A DNA stretch of 52,108 nucleotides from assembly GCA_011390935.1 (NCBI GenBank), contig JAABRL010000006.1, positions 2,840-54,947 on the forward strand. Reading direction: 5' to 3'. Of this stretch, positions 44,015-52,108 are shown piece by piece. The position numbers were made by a program, and so were the translations under genes. The number at the start of each line of letters is the position of its first letter. Within the stretch, counting starts at the first letter, position 1. Origin of the DNA: Gemmatimonas sp. (GTDB taxonomy: Bacteria; Gemmatimonadota; Gemmatimonadetes; Gemmatimonadales; Gemmatimonadaceae). The notes beneath the pieces were generated by a model. It ran no database searches. It was not told where the DNA came from and worked only from the letters and a program-made list of their open reading frames with translations.

Positions 44015-44046
44015 ATCGGCGGTCACCAGGCCATGCTTCCCGGTGC

Positions 44047-44727
44047 ATGTCGGCCACCCACACTACCGCGTCCGTCCCCGTGCACATGCACGGTCAGCAC
44101 CTCGTGCTGCACGCCGAGCGTGCCCTCGAGCTGCCGAGTGCCCGTGCGCTCATCGTGGCCGACCTGCACTGGGGGAAGGCCACCGCGCTGCGCGCCCTCG
44201 GTGTGCCCCTCCCGTCGGGTGGGACTGCGCAGGACCTGCAGCGCCTCGAGGCCGTGCTCGCCCGCACCAACGCACGCGAGCTGTGGATTCTCGGTGACCT
44301 CGCGCACTCGCGTCATGGATGGGACGAGCGCGCGTTGGTTCCGGTGCACGCGTGGCGTGCGCGGTGGCCATCGCTGGCGATCACGCTGGTGCGTGGCAAC
44401 CACGATCGGCACGCTGGTGATCCGCCCGCCTCGCTCGGCATCACCTGCGTCGATGGCCCCTACGTGCAGCACGAGCTCGCACTCACACACGAGCCGATGA
44501 GCGGAGGCGGCGCCGCACTGCACGTGTGCGGACACTTGCACCCGACGACGCGCCTCGCCGGGCGCGGGCGCGATCGCGTGCGTCTGCCCTGCTTTGTGCA
44601 GGGGCCGCACTATCTCATCCTGCCGGCGTTCTCGAGCTTCACTGGCGCTGGTGCGTGGGTGCCGTCGCCCGGCGAGCGCGCCTTCGGGGTGGTGGACGAT
44701 GCCATCGTGCCGCTGCCACCCGTCTGA
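44047..44727 (+). CDS. pdeM: Ligase-associated DNA damage response metallophosphoesterase
   Basis: This 226-residue calcineurin-like phosphoesterase has the complete metal site series: D39-x-H41 (VADLHWGKA), GDLAHSR near 83-89, GNHDR at 117-121, and CGHLHPTTRL. It matches the PdeM family (TIGR04123), which accompanies the ligase, exonuclease and helicase in bacterial repair operons. It probably removes a phosphate or nucleotide end-group from damaged DNA, which would prepare ends for the ligase. It starts 32 bp after the DUF2207 stop. An internal ATG (MHGQHLVLH) is possible as a start, but the family commonly has a short leader. Confidence 0.92.
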   Translation: MSATHTTASVPVHMHGQHLVLHAERALELPSARALIVADLHWGKATALRALGVPLPSGGTAQDLQRLEAVLARTNARELWILGDLAHSRHGWDERALVPVHAWRARWPSLAITLVRGNHDRHAGDPPASLGITCVDGPYVQHELALTHEPMSGGGAALHVCGHLHPTTRLAGRGRDRVRLPCFVQGPHYLILPAFSSFTGAGAWVPSPGERAFGVVDDAIVPLPPV

Positions 44728-44739
44728 GCAACACGTGGC

Positions 44740-44768
44740 GTGAAGCGACGCATGCGGCCGCGTAGATT
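44740..44768 (+). promoter_or_regulatory. Possible promoter giving a leaderless fhs transcript
   Basis: TAGATT at 44763-44768 is a fair -10 box. Six bases later the ATG begins, so transcription would start at the A of the start codon. GTGAAG at 44740-44745, with a 17-bp spacer, is a weak -35 (three of six bases). No ribosome-binding site precedes this ATG, which is consistent with a leaderless message. Confidence 0.35.
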
Positions 44769-44774
44769 GCCCAC

Positions 44775-46457
44775 ATGCATACGCCGAGCGTTCCGTCCGA
44801 TATCGAGATCGCGCAGCAGGCGCGGCTCCGCCCCATCACCGACGTGGCGGCCGATCTTGGCCTCACCGCCGATGACATCGACCCGTATGGCCGCTACATG
44901 GCCAAGCTGCCGCTGGAGCTGGCGCAGCGGCCTGCGCGCGGTCGACTCGTGCTCGTCACCGCCATCAGTCCTACGCCGGCGGGGGAGGGCAAGAGTACCG
45001 TGAGCGTCGGGCTGGCGCAGGCGCTGCGACGCATCGGCACCAACGCGGTGCTTGCGTTGCGCGAGCCAAGCCTGGGGCCGGTGTTCGGCGTGAAGGGAGG
45101 CGCAGCGGGCGGCGGCTACAGCCAGGTACTGCCCATGGAAGAGATCAACCTGCACTTCACCGGTGACTTCCATGCGATTGCCAGCGCGCACAACCTGTTG
45201 AGCGCGCTCATCGACAATCACCTCACGCAAGGCAACGCCCTCGGCCTCGATGCGCGCCGCATCACGTGGCCGCGCACCATCGATATGAACGATCGGGCGC
45301 TGCGTGACGCCGTGATCGGTTTGGGGGGCGCGGCGAACGGCGTGCCACGTGAAGCGCGGTGGGTGATCGTACCCGCCAGCGAAGTGATGGCGATCGTGGC
45401 ACTCGCCAGCGACTATGCGGATCTGCAGGCGCGACTCGCGCGCATCGTGGTGGGCACCACGGCTGGGACCTCGCGCACACCGGTGACCGCAGGCGACCTC
45501 GGCGCCGATCAGGCCATGAGCATTCTGCTCAAACACGCGATGCGCCCCAACCTGGTGCAGACGCTCGAAGGCGGGCCTGCGATCGTGCACGCCGGACCGT
45601 TCGGTAACATTGCGCACGGCTGTAACTCGCTCGTGGCCACGCGCAGCGCACTCGCACTGGGGGACGTGGTGGTCACCGAGGCCGGCTTCGGGTCCGACCT
45701 CGGTGCCGAAAAGTTCTTCGACATCGTGTGTCGCACCGGTGACCTCAACCCGGAAGCGGCCGTGCTCGTGGCCACGATCCGCTCGCTCAAGATGCAGGGA
45801 GGCGCGCCCAAATCGGCACTCGATGTGCCCGATGTGGACGCACTGCGACGCGGCCTGCCGCACCTCGATCACCACGTGCACAATGTGCGGCAGTTCGGCG
45901 TGCCCGTGGTCGTGGCCCTCAATCGCCGGCTCAGCGATTCGGCTGACGAAATCGAGACCGTGCTGCAGTGGTGCGCGGCGCACGATGTTGCCGTGGCGTT
46001 CACCGATGTCTGGGCGCGTGGTGGTGAAGGCGGCGAGGAGCTGGCGCGCGCCGTGCTCGCACTGCTCGACGCACCGGGACACGAGTTCCGGCCGGTGTAT
46101 GATCACACGCACCCGATTCGCGAAAAAATCGAGACGATCGCGCGCAAGGTGTACGGCGCCGACGGCGTGGACTTCTCGCCCACCGCCGAGCGCAACATGA
46201 CGTGGCTCGAAGCCAATGGCATGGCCGACACCCCGGTGTGCATGGCGAAGACGCAGTACTCGCTCACCGACGATCCCGCGCGGCTCGGCAAGCCGACCGG
46301 CTTTCGACTCCTGGTGAGCGATGTCAGTGGGAGCGCGGGCGCCGGTTTTGTGGTCGCGCGCTGCGGCGACATCATGACAATGCCGGGGCTGTCACCGAGC
46401 CCGGCCGCCGTGCGCATGACGATGGACACCGAGGGGCGTGTGAGCGGGCTGTCGTGA
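44775..46457 (+). CDS. fhs: Formate-tetrahydrofolate ligase
   Basis: This 560-residue enzyme has the typical family length. It has SDIEIAQQARLRPITDVA near the N-terminus, the ATP P-loop PTPAGEGKST at 66-75, REPSLGPVFGVKGGAAGGG, and LHFTGDFHAI. TEAGFGSDLGAEKFFDI and the C-terminal DIMTMPGLSPSPAA follow. It makes 10-formyl-tetrahydrofolate from formate, ATP and tetrahydrofolate, feeding purine and one-carbon metabolism. No folD or fchA lies nearby. The HAD gene start overlaps its stop (GTGA). Confidence 0.96.
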   Translation: MHTPSVPSDIEIAQQARLRPITDVAADLGLTADDIDPYGRYMAKLPLELAQRPARGRLVLVTAISPTPAGEGKSTVSVGLAQALRRIGTNAVLALREPSLGPVFGVKGGAAGGGYSQVLPMEEINLHFTGDFHAIASAHNLLSALIDNHLTQGNALGLDARRITWPRTIDMNDRALRDAVIGLGGAANGVPREARWVIVPASEVMAIVALASDYADLQARLARIVVGTTAGTSRTPVTAGDLGADQAMSILLKHAMRPNLVQTLEGGPAIVHAGPFGNIAHGCNSLVATRSALALGDVVVTEAGFGSDLGAEKFFDIVCRTGDLNPEAAVLVATIRSLKMQGGAPKSALDVPDVDALRRGLPHLDHHVHNVRQFGVPVVVALNRRLSDSADEIETVLQWCAAHDVAVAFTDVWARGGEGGEELARAVLALLDAPGHEFRPVYDHTHPIREKIETIARKVYGADGVDFSPTAERNMTWLEANGMADTPVCMAKTQYSLTDDPARLGKPTGFRLLVSDVSGSAGAGFVVARCGDIMTMPGLSPSPAAVRMTMDTEGRVSGLS

Positions 46458-47173
46458 GCCACGGCGGGACGCGCAGCCGCCATACGCAAGGGCGCTCGAT
46501 CGCCGCCGTGGTGTTCGACATGGACGGCCTGCTGCTCGACACCGAACGCCTCTCGCGACAGGCGTGGCTGGCAGGCGGGGCTGACCTCGGGGTGACACTG
46601 CCGCTTGCCACGCTGACCTCCATCATCGGCCGACGGCGCCCCGAAGTCGAAACCGAGTTTCTCGCCGCGATGGGCCGCGATTTTCCGGTTGCGGAGCTCT
46701 ACGAGCGCCACGCGGCGCACTATCACGCGCAGCTGCGCGCAACGCCGGCCGAGGCGCTGCGCAAGCCCGGGGTACTGCCCCTCCTCGACTGGCTGGACTC
46801 GGTCGGTCTGCCCTACGCGATCGCCACCTCCACCTTGGCCACCGGCGCGGCGGAAAAGCTGACGCTGGCCGCGTTGCGCGAACGCGTCCCGATCGTGGTA
46901 ACGGGGGAGCAGGTGGCGCGCTCAAAACCGGCGCCCGACATCTTCCTCGAGGCCGCGCGCCGCCTCGGGGTGGCGCCGGCACGGTGCGTGGCATTCGAGG
47001 ATAGCGACCTCGGACTCGAGGCGGCGCTGGCGGCCGGCATGCTGGCCGTCGCGGTTCCTGATCTCAAGGACGTGCCGCCTGCTCTGGCCGCGCGAACGTG
47101 CGCGGTCATTCCGTCGTTGCTCGACGCCGTGTCCATCCTGCAGACACTGCGTGCGCCCGCGCCGCACGACTGA
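46454..47173 (+). CDS. HAD-superfamily phosphatase (beta-phosphoglucomutase/CbbY-like)
   Basis: This 239-residue protein starts at GTG 46454, overlapping the fhs stop. Motif I is VVFDMDGLLLDTE with nucleophile D22 and acid/base D24; motif II is ATSTL; the conserved Lys lies in ARSKPAPDIF; motif III/IV is CVAFEDSDLGLEAALAAGM. The four-helix cap between motifs I and II is of the beta-phosphoglucomutase/pseudouridine-phosphatase type. The FEDS sequence (instead of FEDS-x2-G) keeps the acidic metal ligands. It dephosphorylates a small metabolite that cannot be named from sequence. The coupling to fhs is the only hint of a role. Confidence 0.9.
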   Translation: MSHGGTRSRHTQGRSIAAVVFDMDGLLLDTERLSRQAWLAGGADLGVTLPLATLTSIIGRRRPEVETEFLAAMGRDFPVAELYERHAAHYHAQLRATPAEALRKPGVLPLLDWLDSVGLPYAIATSTLATGAAEKLTLAALRERVPIVVTGEQVARSKPAPDIFLEAARRLGVAPARCVAFEDSDLGLEAALAAGMLAVAVPDLKDVPPALAARTCAVIPSLLDAVSILQTLRAPAPHD

Positions 47174-47253
47174 TACAGAGACCCTCACGCAGAGAACGCC
47201 CCAAGCCGATACTTTCTCGGAAACCGCTCACCCACCCGCCTCCAGCTCGCTGC

Positions 47254-48438
47254 ATGCTCAGATCGCCGTTCAGGCCGTATTCGCAGCTCCGTCGGTTCAT
47301 GGCGCCGGCAGCGCTAGGCGTATCGGTTGCGCTGAGCTCCGCATGTGAGCCGCCCCCGCCCCCCGAGTTTCGCATCGGGCTGATCGGCGTGTTCGAGGGC
47401 GCGGCATCGAGTTCGTCGGGGCTTCCCGCTCGCCAAGGCGCGGTCATGGCTGTCGAACAACTCAATGCGAACGGCGGCGTGCGCATCGGCGGCGTGGCCC
47501 ATACGGTCGTGCTGATCGATCGCGAATCCGAGTTGCGAGCGGACGCTGCGGCGAGCGTCGCGCGCGCGCTCATCAACCTCGACTCCGTCGATGTGATCGT
47601 GGGACCGCAGCAGAGCGCGTTCGCCGTCTCGGCCGGTGCCGTCGCCGAGGCATCGGACGTCCCGATGGTCACGCCCATGGCGTCGAGTCCGGCGGTGACC
47701 GAGAATCGGCAGCTGGTCACCCGCCTCGCGTTCCTCGATGCGGTGCAAGGTGAGGTGCTCGCACGCTTCGTCTTCGACTCCCTCGGCGCGCGCCGGGCAT
47801 CGACCCTCGCCAACGCGGCCAGCCCGTATGGTCGCGAGATTGTCGCACTGTTTGGTCGCACCTTCGAGGCGCTCGGTGGTGAGATGGTCGCGCAGGAGAC
47901 CTTCGATAGCGATGATCCCTCGTCGCATGAACCGCAGGTGCGACGCCTCGTCGCCGCGGCACCTGACGTGCTGTTGCTTCCGAACTTTTCGTCGCGCGAC
48001 TCCATGCAGTTTCGACTGGCGCGCACGCTGGGGTTTCGCGGGCGGTTTCTCGGCAGCGATGCGTGGGATGCCGTGGCACTGAGCCGCCGCACGGAACTGC
48101 GTGGCTCGATCATCGTGGCCAACTGGGATCATCGCAGTACGCATGACGCGGTGCGCGCCTTTCGCGCGCAGTACGAGGCACGTCACCCGGGGGAGCAGAC
48201 CCGCGCAACCGCGGCAGCGACGTACGATGCCGTGCTCCTGCTGGCGCGAGCGGCCGAACGCTCGGGCACGCGCAGTGGACGCGCCCTCGTGGACAGTCTG
48301 CGACACGCCGGTGAATACGAGGGCGCGTTCGGTCGCTATCGCTTTGTCGGCACCGCCGATCCGGTGCGAGGCGCCACGCTGCTCGAGGTGGACGATGACA
48401 CCACGTTCGTACGCGCGGTGGTCGCGCCGCCGCAATGA
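47254..48438 (+). CDS. Branched-chain amino acid-type (LivJ/K) substrate-binding lipoprotein
   Basis: This 394-residue type I periplasmic-binding protein (Peripla_BP_6) starts at ATG 47254; a nearby internal ATG (MAPAALGVS) is possible. The signal ends at Cys31 (LSSAC), a lipobox variant. Mature domain landmarks are FRIGLIGVFEGAASSSSG, RQGAVMAVEQLNANGGVRI, VDVIVGPQQSAFAVSAG, MVTPMASSPAVTE and a late ATAAATYDAVLLLARA hinge. No ABC permease or ATPase gene is nearby. Instead its stop overlaps the start of a hybrid histidine kinase (ATGA at 48435-48438), so it probably presents a ligand to that sensor rather than to a transporter. Confidence 0.88.
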   Translation: MLRSPFRPYSQLRRFMAPAALGVSVALSSACEPPPPPEFRIGLIGVFEGAASSSSGLPARQGAVMAVEQLNANGGVRIGGVAHTVVLIDRESELRADAAASVARALINLDSVDVIVGPQQSAFAVSAGAVAEASDVPMVTPMASSPAVTENRQLVTRLAFLDAVQGEVLARFVFDSLGARRASTLANAASPYGREIVALFGRTFEALGGEMVAQETFDSDDPSSHEPQVRRLVAAAPDVLLLPNFSSRDSMQFRLARTLGFRGRFLGSDAWDAVALSRRTELRGSIIVANWDHRSTHDAVRAFRAQYEARHPGEQTRATAAATYDAVLLLARAAERSGTRSGRALVDSLRHAGEYEGAFGRYRFVGTADPVRGATLLEVDDDTTFVRAVVAPPQ

Positions 48439-51077
48439 TCGGTCAGCGCCTTCGGCGCAGTCTGGCCACGCGCCTGTTCGCGGCCGTCTTCGCCCTTGGC
48501 GCCACCACCGTGGTGCTGACGGCCACCGTGTCATATCGGTCCGCCGAGCAGGCGCTGCGGGAGCGGCTGCTGCAACAGCTGGAGTCCAACGCCGCCGAAG
48601 ATGCGATCCGCCTGCGTGAGTGGTTGGAGCGACAGCGTGTCACGGTTGAACTGCTCGCCCAATCCGTCGCCCTCGACCGAACCGAGCGCCCGCTCACCGC
48701 ACTGCCGGCCCCGGTCCTGGCCGCGGAAGAGTTGCAGTTGCTCGAGGTTCCCGGTGGGCGAGTCGTACGGGCTTCCAACGCCGCATCGATCGGCAGCCAT
48801 GGTGTGGACGAGCTCTACTACCGCGAGGGGCAACGGGCCACCTTCACGCAACCGATCTACCCGGGTGGTCCGGAGGGACGTCCGAGGCTTACGGTCGCCA
48901 CACCGGTCTCGCGCGCCGACGGGGGCGTCGCCGCGGTACTCGCGGTGCATCTCGACCTCGCCTACATGGAGCGCGTGCTCTCCCGTGTGCAGGGCGCCCT
49001 TCCCGTTGACGCGTATCTGGTGGATCGCTTCGCCGAGTTCGTGTCGGCCACGCGATTCGGGCGCGAAGGGGTGCGTCGCGGTGTAAACAGCGTCGCGGTG
49101 CGATCGGCGCTCGAGGGGAGCAGCGGCACGGCGCTATATGCCGACTACGCGGGACGTGCGGTGGTCGGCGCGTGGCGGTGGATTCCCGAGCTCGAACTCG
49201 CCGTGTTGCACGAAGCCCCGCAGTCGGTGGCTTTTGCACCGGCACGCGCGTTGCTGCTGCGAACGCTCGCCCTCGGTTTCGTGGCGACCGCACTGCTCGC
49301 GCTGGGCGTCGCCGCCATCACGCGACGATTCACGCACCCCGTGCTCGAGGTGGCACGAGCCGCGAGTGCCGTCGCCGGTGGCGATTTTTCCGTGTCGGCC
49401 CCGGAAGGGCGCGAAGATGAAGTGGGTCAGCTCGCGCAGGCGTTCAACGTGATGACCGGCCGGCTGCGCACCCTGTATGCGGAACTCGAAGCACAGGTCT
49501 CCGCGACGACCGAGGCGCTCACTGAAGCCGATGCGAGTCGCGAGCTCCTGCAGGATCTCGTCAACAACACCACGACGCTCGTCCTCGTGCTCGACCTCGC
49601 CGGACGAGTGCGCCTGGCAAACGCGCGCCTGGCACAGACGATGGGATTGTCGGCAAATGCTCCGATCGATCGCGCGTTTCGCGAGCGGCTCGAGTCCGAT
49701 GCCGGAGCACTCGTTCACGTGCTCGACAGTGCACGAGCACTCGGCACCGTCGTGGAGCAGGAAGTCGAACTGGTGACCGCCGGGAGAACGCACGCCTGGC
49801 AGGTGGTGGCGTTCCCACTCGTGTACCGCGACGGCACGACGTACGCAACCGGCTTGATCGCCACGGATCTTACCGAGCGCGCGCGCGTCGAGGCGGAGCG
49901 ACGGGCACGCGACGCATCTGTCCAGCAGGCGCAGAAGCTGGAGAGCCTCGGCATCATGGCCGGTGGCATTGCCCACGACTTCAACAACCTGCTCGGAGCG
50001 ATCCTGGGACACTCCGAACTGGCGCGAGAGGTGTTGGCAACACCACGCGAGACAGTAGCGGCAGACAGTGATGCCGACGTTCGCGAATCACTCGAGCAGA
50101 TCTCGGCCGCAGGTCGCCGAGCCGCCGAGTTGACGCGGCAGATGCTCGCGTATGCAGGCCGCGCCAGCTTGCGTCGCGATGTGGTGGATGTGCGCGCGCT
50201 CATTGCCGACATCCTGCCGCTGGTGCGCGCGGCGCAACCCAAGAAGGTGGCGTTCGTGCTCGAGCCCATGCCCGCCCCCCTCTGGGTGGAAAGTGATCCG
50301 GCGCAGCTCTCGCAGGTGCTGCTCAACCTCCTGACGAACGCGGCCGAGTCGATCGGCGACGCCAATGGCACCGTGACCGTGATGGCGCGGGCGGATTCGA
50401 CGCTGGAAAGCGCGTCAACGACGGCCGCAAGCGCATGGATTCGGCTTACGGTCGAGGATACGGGCGCCGGCATTCCCGATGAGACGTTGGCCCGGATCTT
50501 CGATCCCTTCTTCTCGACCAAGGGATCGGGACGCGGGCTCGGACTGAGCGCAGTCCGCGGCATTGTGCAGTCGCTTGGCGGCGTGTTGTCCGTGCACTCG
50601 ATCGTGTCGCAGGGGACACGGTTCGACATCTCGCTGCCTGCGACACAGGCACCGGCGGCGACGCCGTCCGTGACCACACCCGTCAGTACCCATCCAACCC
50701 GCGGCACGGTGCTGGTGGTGGACGACGAGCGACTGATGCGCGTGGTCGCACGTCGCGTGCTCGATGGCATGGGGCTCACCGTGCTGGAAGCGGAAGATGG
50801 CGAGCAGGGGATTGCGATGTTTGGAGCACGTGCACACGAGCTGTCGTTGGTGCTGCTCGACCTCACGATGCCACGCCTTGGCGGCGAGGAAGTGCTGGAG
50901 CGCATCAGATCTACCCACCCTTCGCTCCCAGTAGTCATCGCCAGCGGCTACGATCACGCGGATGCACTCGCACGCATTCCCGAAGACGAGCACACGCGTT
51001 TCCTGCAGAAGCCGTTCAGCGTGCAGGCACTGCGAGATGCGGTCGCTGAGGCACTCGCTCACGTCAGCGCGCACTGA
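48435..51077 (+). CDS. Hybrid sensor histidine kinase with extracytoplasmic dCache domain and receiver
   Basis: This 880-residue protein has TM1 at about 13-33, an extracytoplasmic double-Cache-like region (about 35-268), TM2 at about 270-292, HAMP at about 293-345 and a coiled linker. A PAS domain (about 374-490, VLVLDLAGRVRLANARLA) follows, then the dimerisation/phosphoacceptor segment with His514 (GGIAHDFNNLLGAI). The HATPase domain contains VLLNLLTNAAES, DTGAGIPDE and GRGLGLSAVRGIV. A C-terminal receiver (about 756-875) carries D809 (LLDLTMPRLGG), DDE near its start and a late K (LQKPF). Phosphate would pass from His514 to D809 and then to an unseen Hpt or regulator. It is translationally coupled to a substrate-binding protein. 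Confidence 0.92.
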   Translation: MIGQRLRRSLATRLFAAVFALGATTVVLTATVSYRSAEQALRERLLQQLESNAAEDAIRLREWLERQRVTVELLAQSVALDRTERPLTALPAPVLAAEELQLLEVPGGRVVRASNAASIGSHGVDELYYREGQRATFTQPIYPGGPEGRPRLTVATPVSRADGGVAAVLAVHLDLAYMERVLSRVQGALPVDAYLVDRFAEFVSATRFGREGVRRGVNSVAVRSALEGSSGTALYADYAGRAVVGAWRWIPELELAVLHEAPQSVAFAPARALLLRTLALGFVATALLALGVAAITRRFTHPVLEVARAASAVAGGDFSVSAPEGREDEVGQLAQAFNVMTGRLRTLYAELEAQVSATTEALTEADASRELLQDLVNNTTTLVLVLDLAGRVRLANARLAQTMGLSANAPIDRAFRERLESDAGALVHVLDSARALGTVVEQEVELVTAGRTHAWQVVAFPLVYRDGTTYATGLIATDLTERARVEAERRARDASVQQAQKLESLGIMAGGIAHDFNNLLGAILGHSELAREVLATPRETVAADSDADVRESLEQISAAGRRAAELTRQMLAYAGRASLRRDVVDVRALIADILPLVRAAQPKKVAFVLEPMPAPLWVESDPAQLSQVLLNLLTNAAESIGDANGTVTVMARADSTLESASTTAASAWIRLTVEDTGAGIPDETLARIFDPFFSTKGSGRGLGLSAVRGIVQSLGGVLSVHSIVSQGTRFDISLPATQAPAATPSVTTPVSTHPTRGTVLVVDDERLMRVVARRVLDGMGLTVLEAEDGEQGIAMFGARAHELSLVLLDLTMPRLGGEEVLERIRSTHPSLPVVIASGYDHADALARIPEDEHTRFLQKPFSVQALRDAVAEALAHVSAH

Positions 51078-51199
51078 ACGGGGGCAGCGCACCGCCTGGC
51101 TCGCCATCGCGTGCCGCGGGTAGCACATTGCATGCAGTGGTTCGTGCGTCGGCCAGAGTGAGCCGACACCCTCGACCTCCATCTATCGGATCGGGAGCG

Positions 51200-52084
51200 A
51201 TGATCATGCCTCGCCGTTCAGTCTGCGCTTCGGTATTTGTACGTCTCCGCGTCACGGCTCTCGCACTCGTCGCGCTGTGTGTCTCGCCCGTAGTGCCTGC
51301 GCCATCCGCCCTGCGGGCGCAGCAGCCGTCCCTCGAGCCTGGAGAACAGGAGTGGGCCGATGGACAGGCGCTCGCGATGCGCGGCGAAGCCGATTCCGCG
51401 CTCGCGGCCTACACGCGGGCGCTCGACATGGCACGCCGCGACCGTGACCCCGGGCTCGCGAGCGCCGCTCGGCTCGGCATGGCCGAGGTGTACGATGTCT
51501 GGCGTCGGTGTACTGATTCTGCCGAAGTTGCCTACCGAGAAGCGGTGCGCCTCGCCGAACCAGGCGATTTTTTGGCGACGGACGGTTTCGTGCGATGGCT
51601 CGCGTCGCAGCGACGTACACGAGAAGCCCTCGAACTGTTGCAGCGCAGCTATGCGTCCATCGATGTACCGAGCACGATCAAGCGCGAGAGCATCGCGTAT
51701 CTCCTGGGGGAGGCCAGTATCCAGCGTGCGGCGAGCAATCATGCGGCCGCCCTGTCCACGCTCACCCGAGCGCGAGAGATTGCCGACCGGTTGGCCGTCG
51801 GCGATGTGGAGAACGCATCCGCGAATGGCGTGAATGCCACGAACTACTGGGTGCTGCACGACCTCGCGTCACTGCGGCTTGACCCGCGCGCCGGCGGGGC
51901 GCGCAATACATCAGTCGGCGATGCGCTACGCACCGATGTCGATAGCACCAGCGGCGTCTCGGACACCGGTGGTGTGCCGCGCTTTACCACCGCCCGGTTG
52001 GCGGATCGCGTCGCACGTGCGCGACGCCTGTGTGGTACCGGTGCGTGCGAAACTCCGCCACCACCCACGGAACGACGCTGCTGA
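51200..52084 (+). CDS. Exported TPR-like protein of unknown function
   Basis: This 294-residue protein starts at ATG 51200 with a clear GGGAG site 3-7 bp upstream. The signal peptide is long and ends near ALRAQ (about 41). Residues about 50-235 contain helical pairs resembling tetratricopeptide repeats: EWADGQALAMRGEADSALAAYTRAL is the clearest, then DSAEVAYREAVRLAEPG, TREALELLQRSYASI and HAAALSTLTRAREIAD. The C-terminus is polar and Pro-rich, with two cysteines (RRLCGTGAC). It follows the hybrid kinase by 122 bp with its own ribosome-binding site. I do not recognise a family beyond the TPR pattern; it may scaffold proteins in the periplasm. Confidence 0.7.
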   Translation: MIMPRRSVCASVFVRLRVTALALVALCVSPVVPAPSALRAQQPSLEPGEQEWADGQALAMRGEADSALAAYTRALDMARRDRDPGLASAARLGMAEVYDVWRRCTDSAEVAYREAVRLAEPGDFLATDGFVRWLASQRRTREALELLQRSYASIDVPSTIKRESIAYLLGEASIQRAASNHAAALSTLTRAREIADRLAVGDVENASANGVNATNYWVLHDLASLRLDPRAGGARNTSVGDALRTDVDSTSGVSDTGGVPRFTTARLADRVARARRLCGTGACETPPPPTERRC

Positions 52085-52108
52085 GCAGGAGGGCGTCGGG
52101 GGAGACGG

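Noticed and set aside
42572..44026. Leftward open frame of 484 codons over the DUF2207 gene
   Set aside because: Antisense shadow; its Ala/Thr-rich beginning is only the complement of the Gly/Ser tail of DUF2207.

Overview
The window is a high-GC, gene-dense chromosomal segment. It holds 31 protein genes that I can support, including one cut by the left edge, and no tRNA, rRNA, CRISPR array, insertion sequence or phage gene that I can recognise. The gene mix suggests a Gemmatimonadota (Gemmatimonas-like) chromosome: TolB-propeller/amidohydrolase fusions, TonB receptors, many lipoproteins, and starts that overlap the previous stop (GTGA or ATGA). That assignment is an inference; no phylogenetic marker is present.

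Layout. (1) 1-2536: the start of an HI0933-type flavoprotein, and a divergent TonB-dependent receptor. (2) 2681-15993: a beta-glucan (laminarin-type) utilisation locus. The rightward side has a glucan-binding-type lipoprotein, a ROK-family repressor, a GH16 lipoprotein endoglucanase and a GPH-type sugar symporter. The leftward operon has a surface enzyme made of a clan GH-A glycosidase fused to an outer-membrane beta-barrel, followed by two GH3 beta-glucosidases without signal peptides. The two outward promoters each have a TTGACA -35 box and the same 23-bp palindrome over or beside the -10 region, so one regulator, most simply the ROK protein, should control both arms. (3) 16041-21307: a fatty-acid-hydroxylase/sterol-desaturase-type membrane protein, a thioredoxin plus 2-Cys glutathione peroxidase pair, and a large exported propeller-amidohydrolase.

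(4) 21401-28916: the most striking block. It encodes mesaconyl-C4-CoA hydratase (meh), two succinyl-CoA:malate CoA-transferases (smtA, smtB), mesaconyl-CoA C1-C4 transferase (mct), malyl-/methylmalyl-/citramalyl-CoA lyase (mcl) and mesaconyl-C1-CoA hydratase (mch). These are the distinctive enzymes of the glyoxylate-assimilation half of the 3-hydroxypropionate bicycle, known from Chloroflexus. Together they would turn malate, succinyl-CoA and propionyl-CoA into pyruvate, acetyl-CoA and succinate. The CO2-fixing first half (malonyl-CoA reductase, propionyl-CoA synthase) is not in the window. (5) 29013-36639: a KAS III-type ketosynthase, a small TonB-plug protein without a barrel, an FAD oxidoreductase coupled to a TesB thioesterase, a zinc alcohol dehydrogenase and an M1 metallopeptidase.

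(6) 36805-44727: the four-part ligase-associated DNA repair set (metallo-beta-lactamase exonuclease, ATP-dependent ligase, Lhr-like DEXH helicase, PdeM phosphoesterase), with a DUF2207 membrane protein inserted before pdeM. (7) 44775-52084: formate-tetrahydrofolate ligase, a HAD phosphatase, a branched-chain-type substrate-binding protein translationally coupled to a hybrid histidine kinase, and an exported TPR-like protein.
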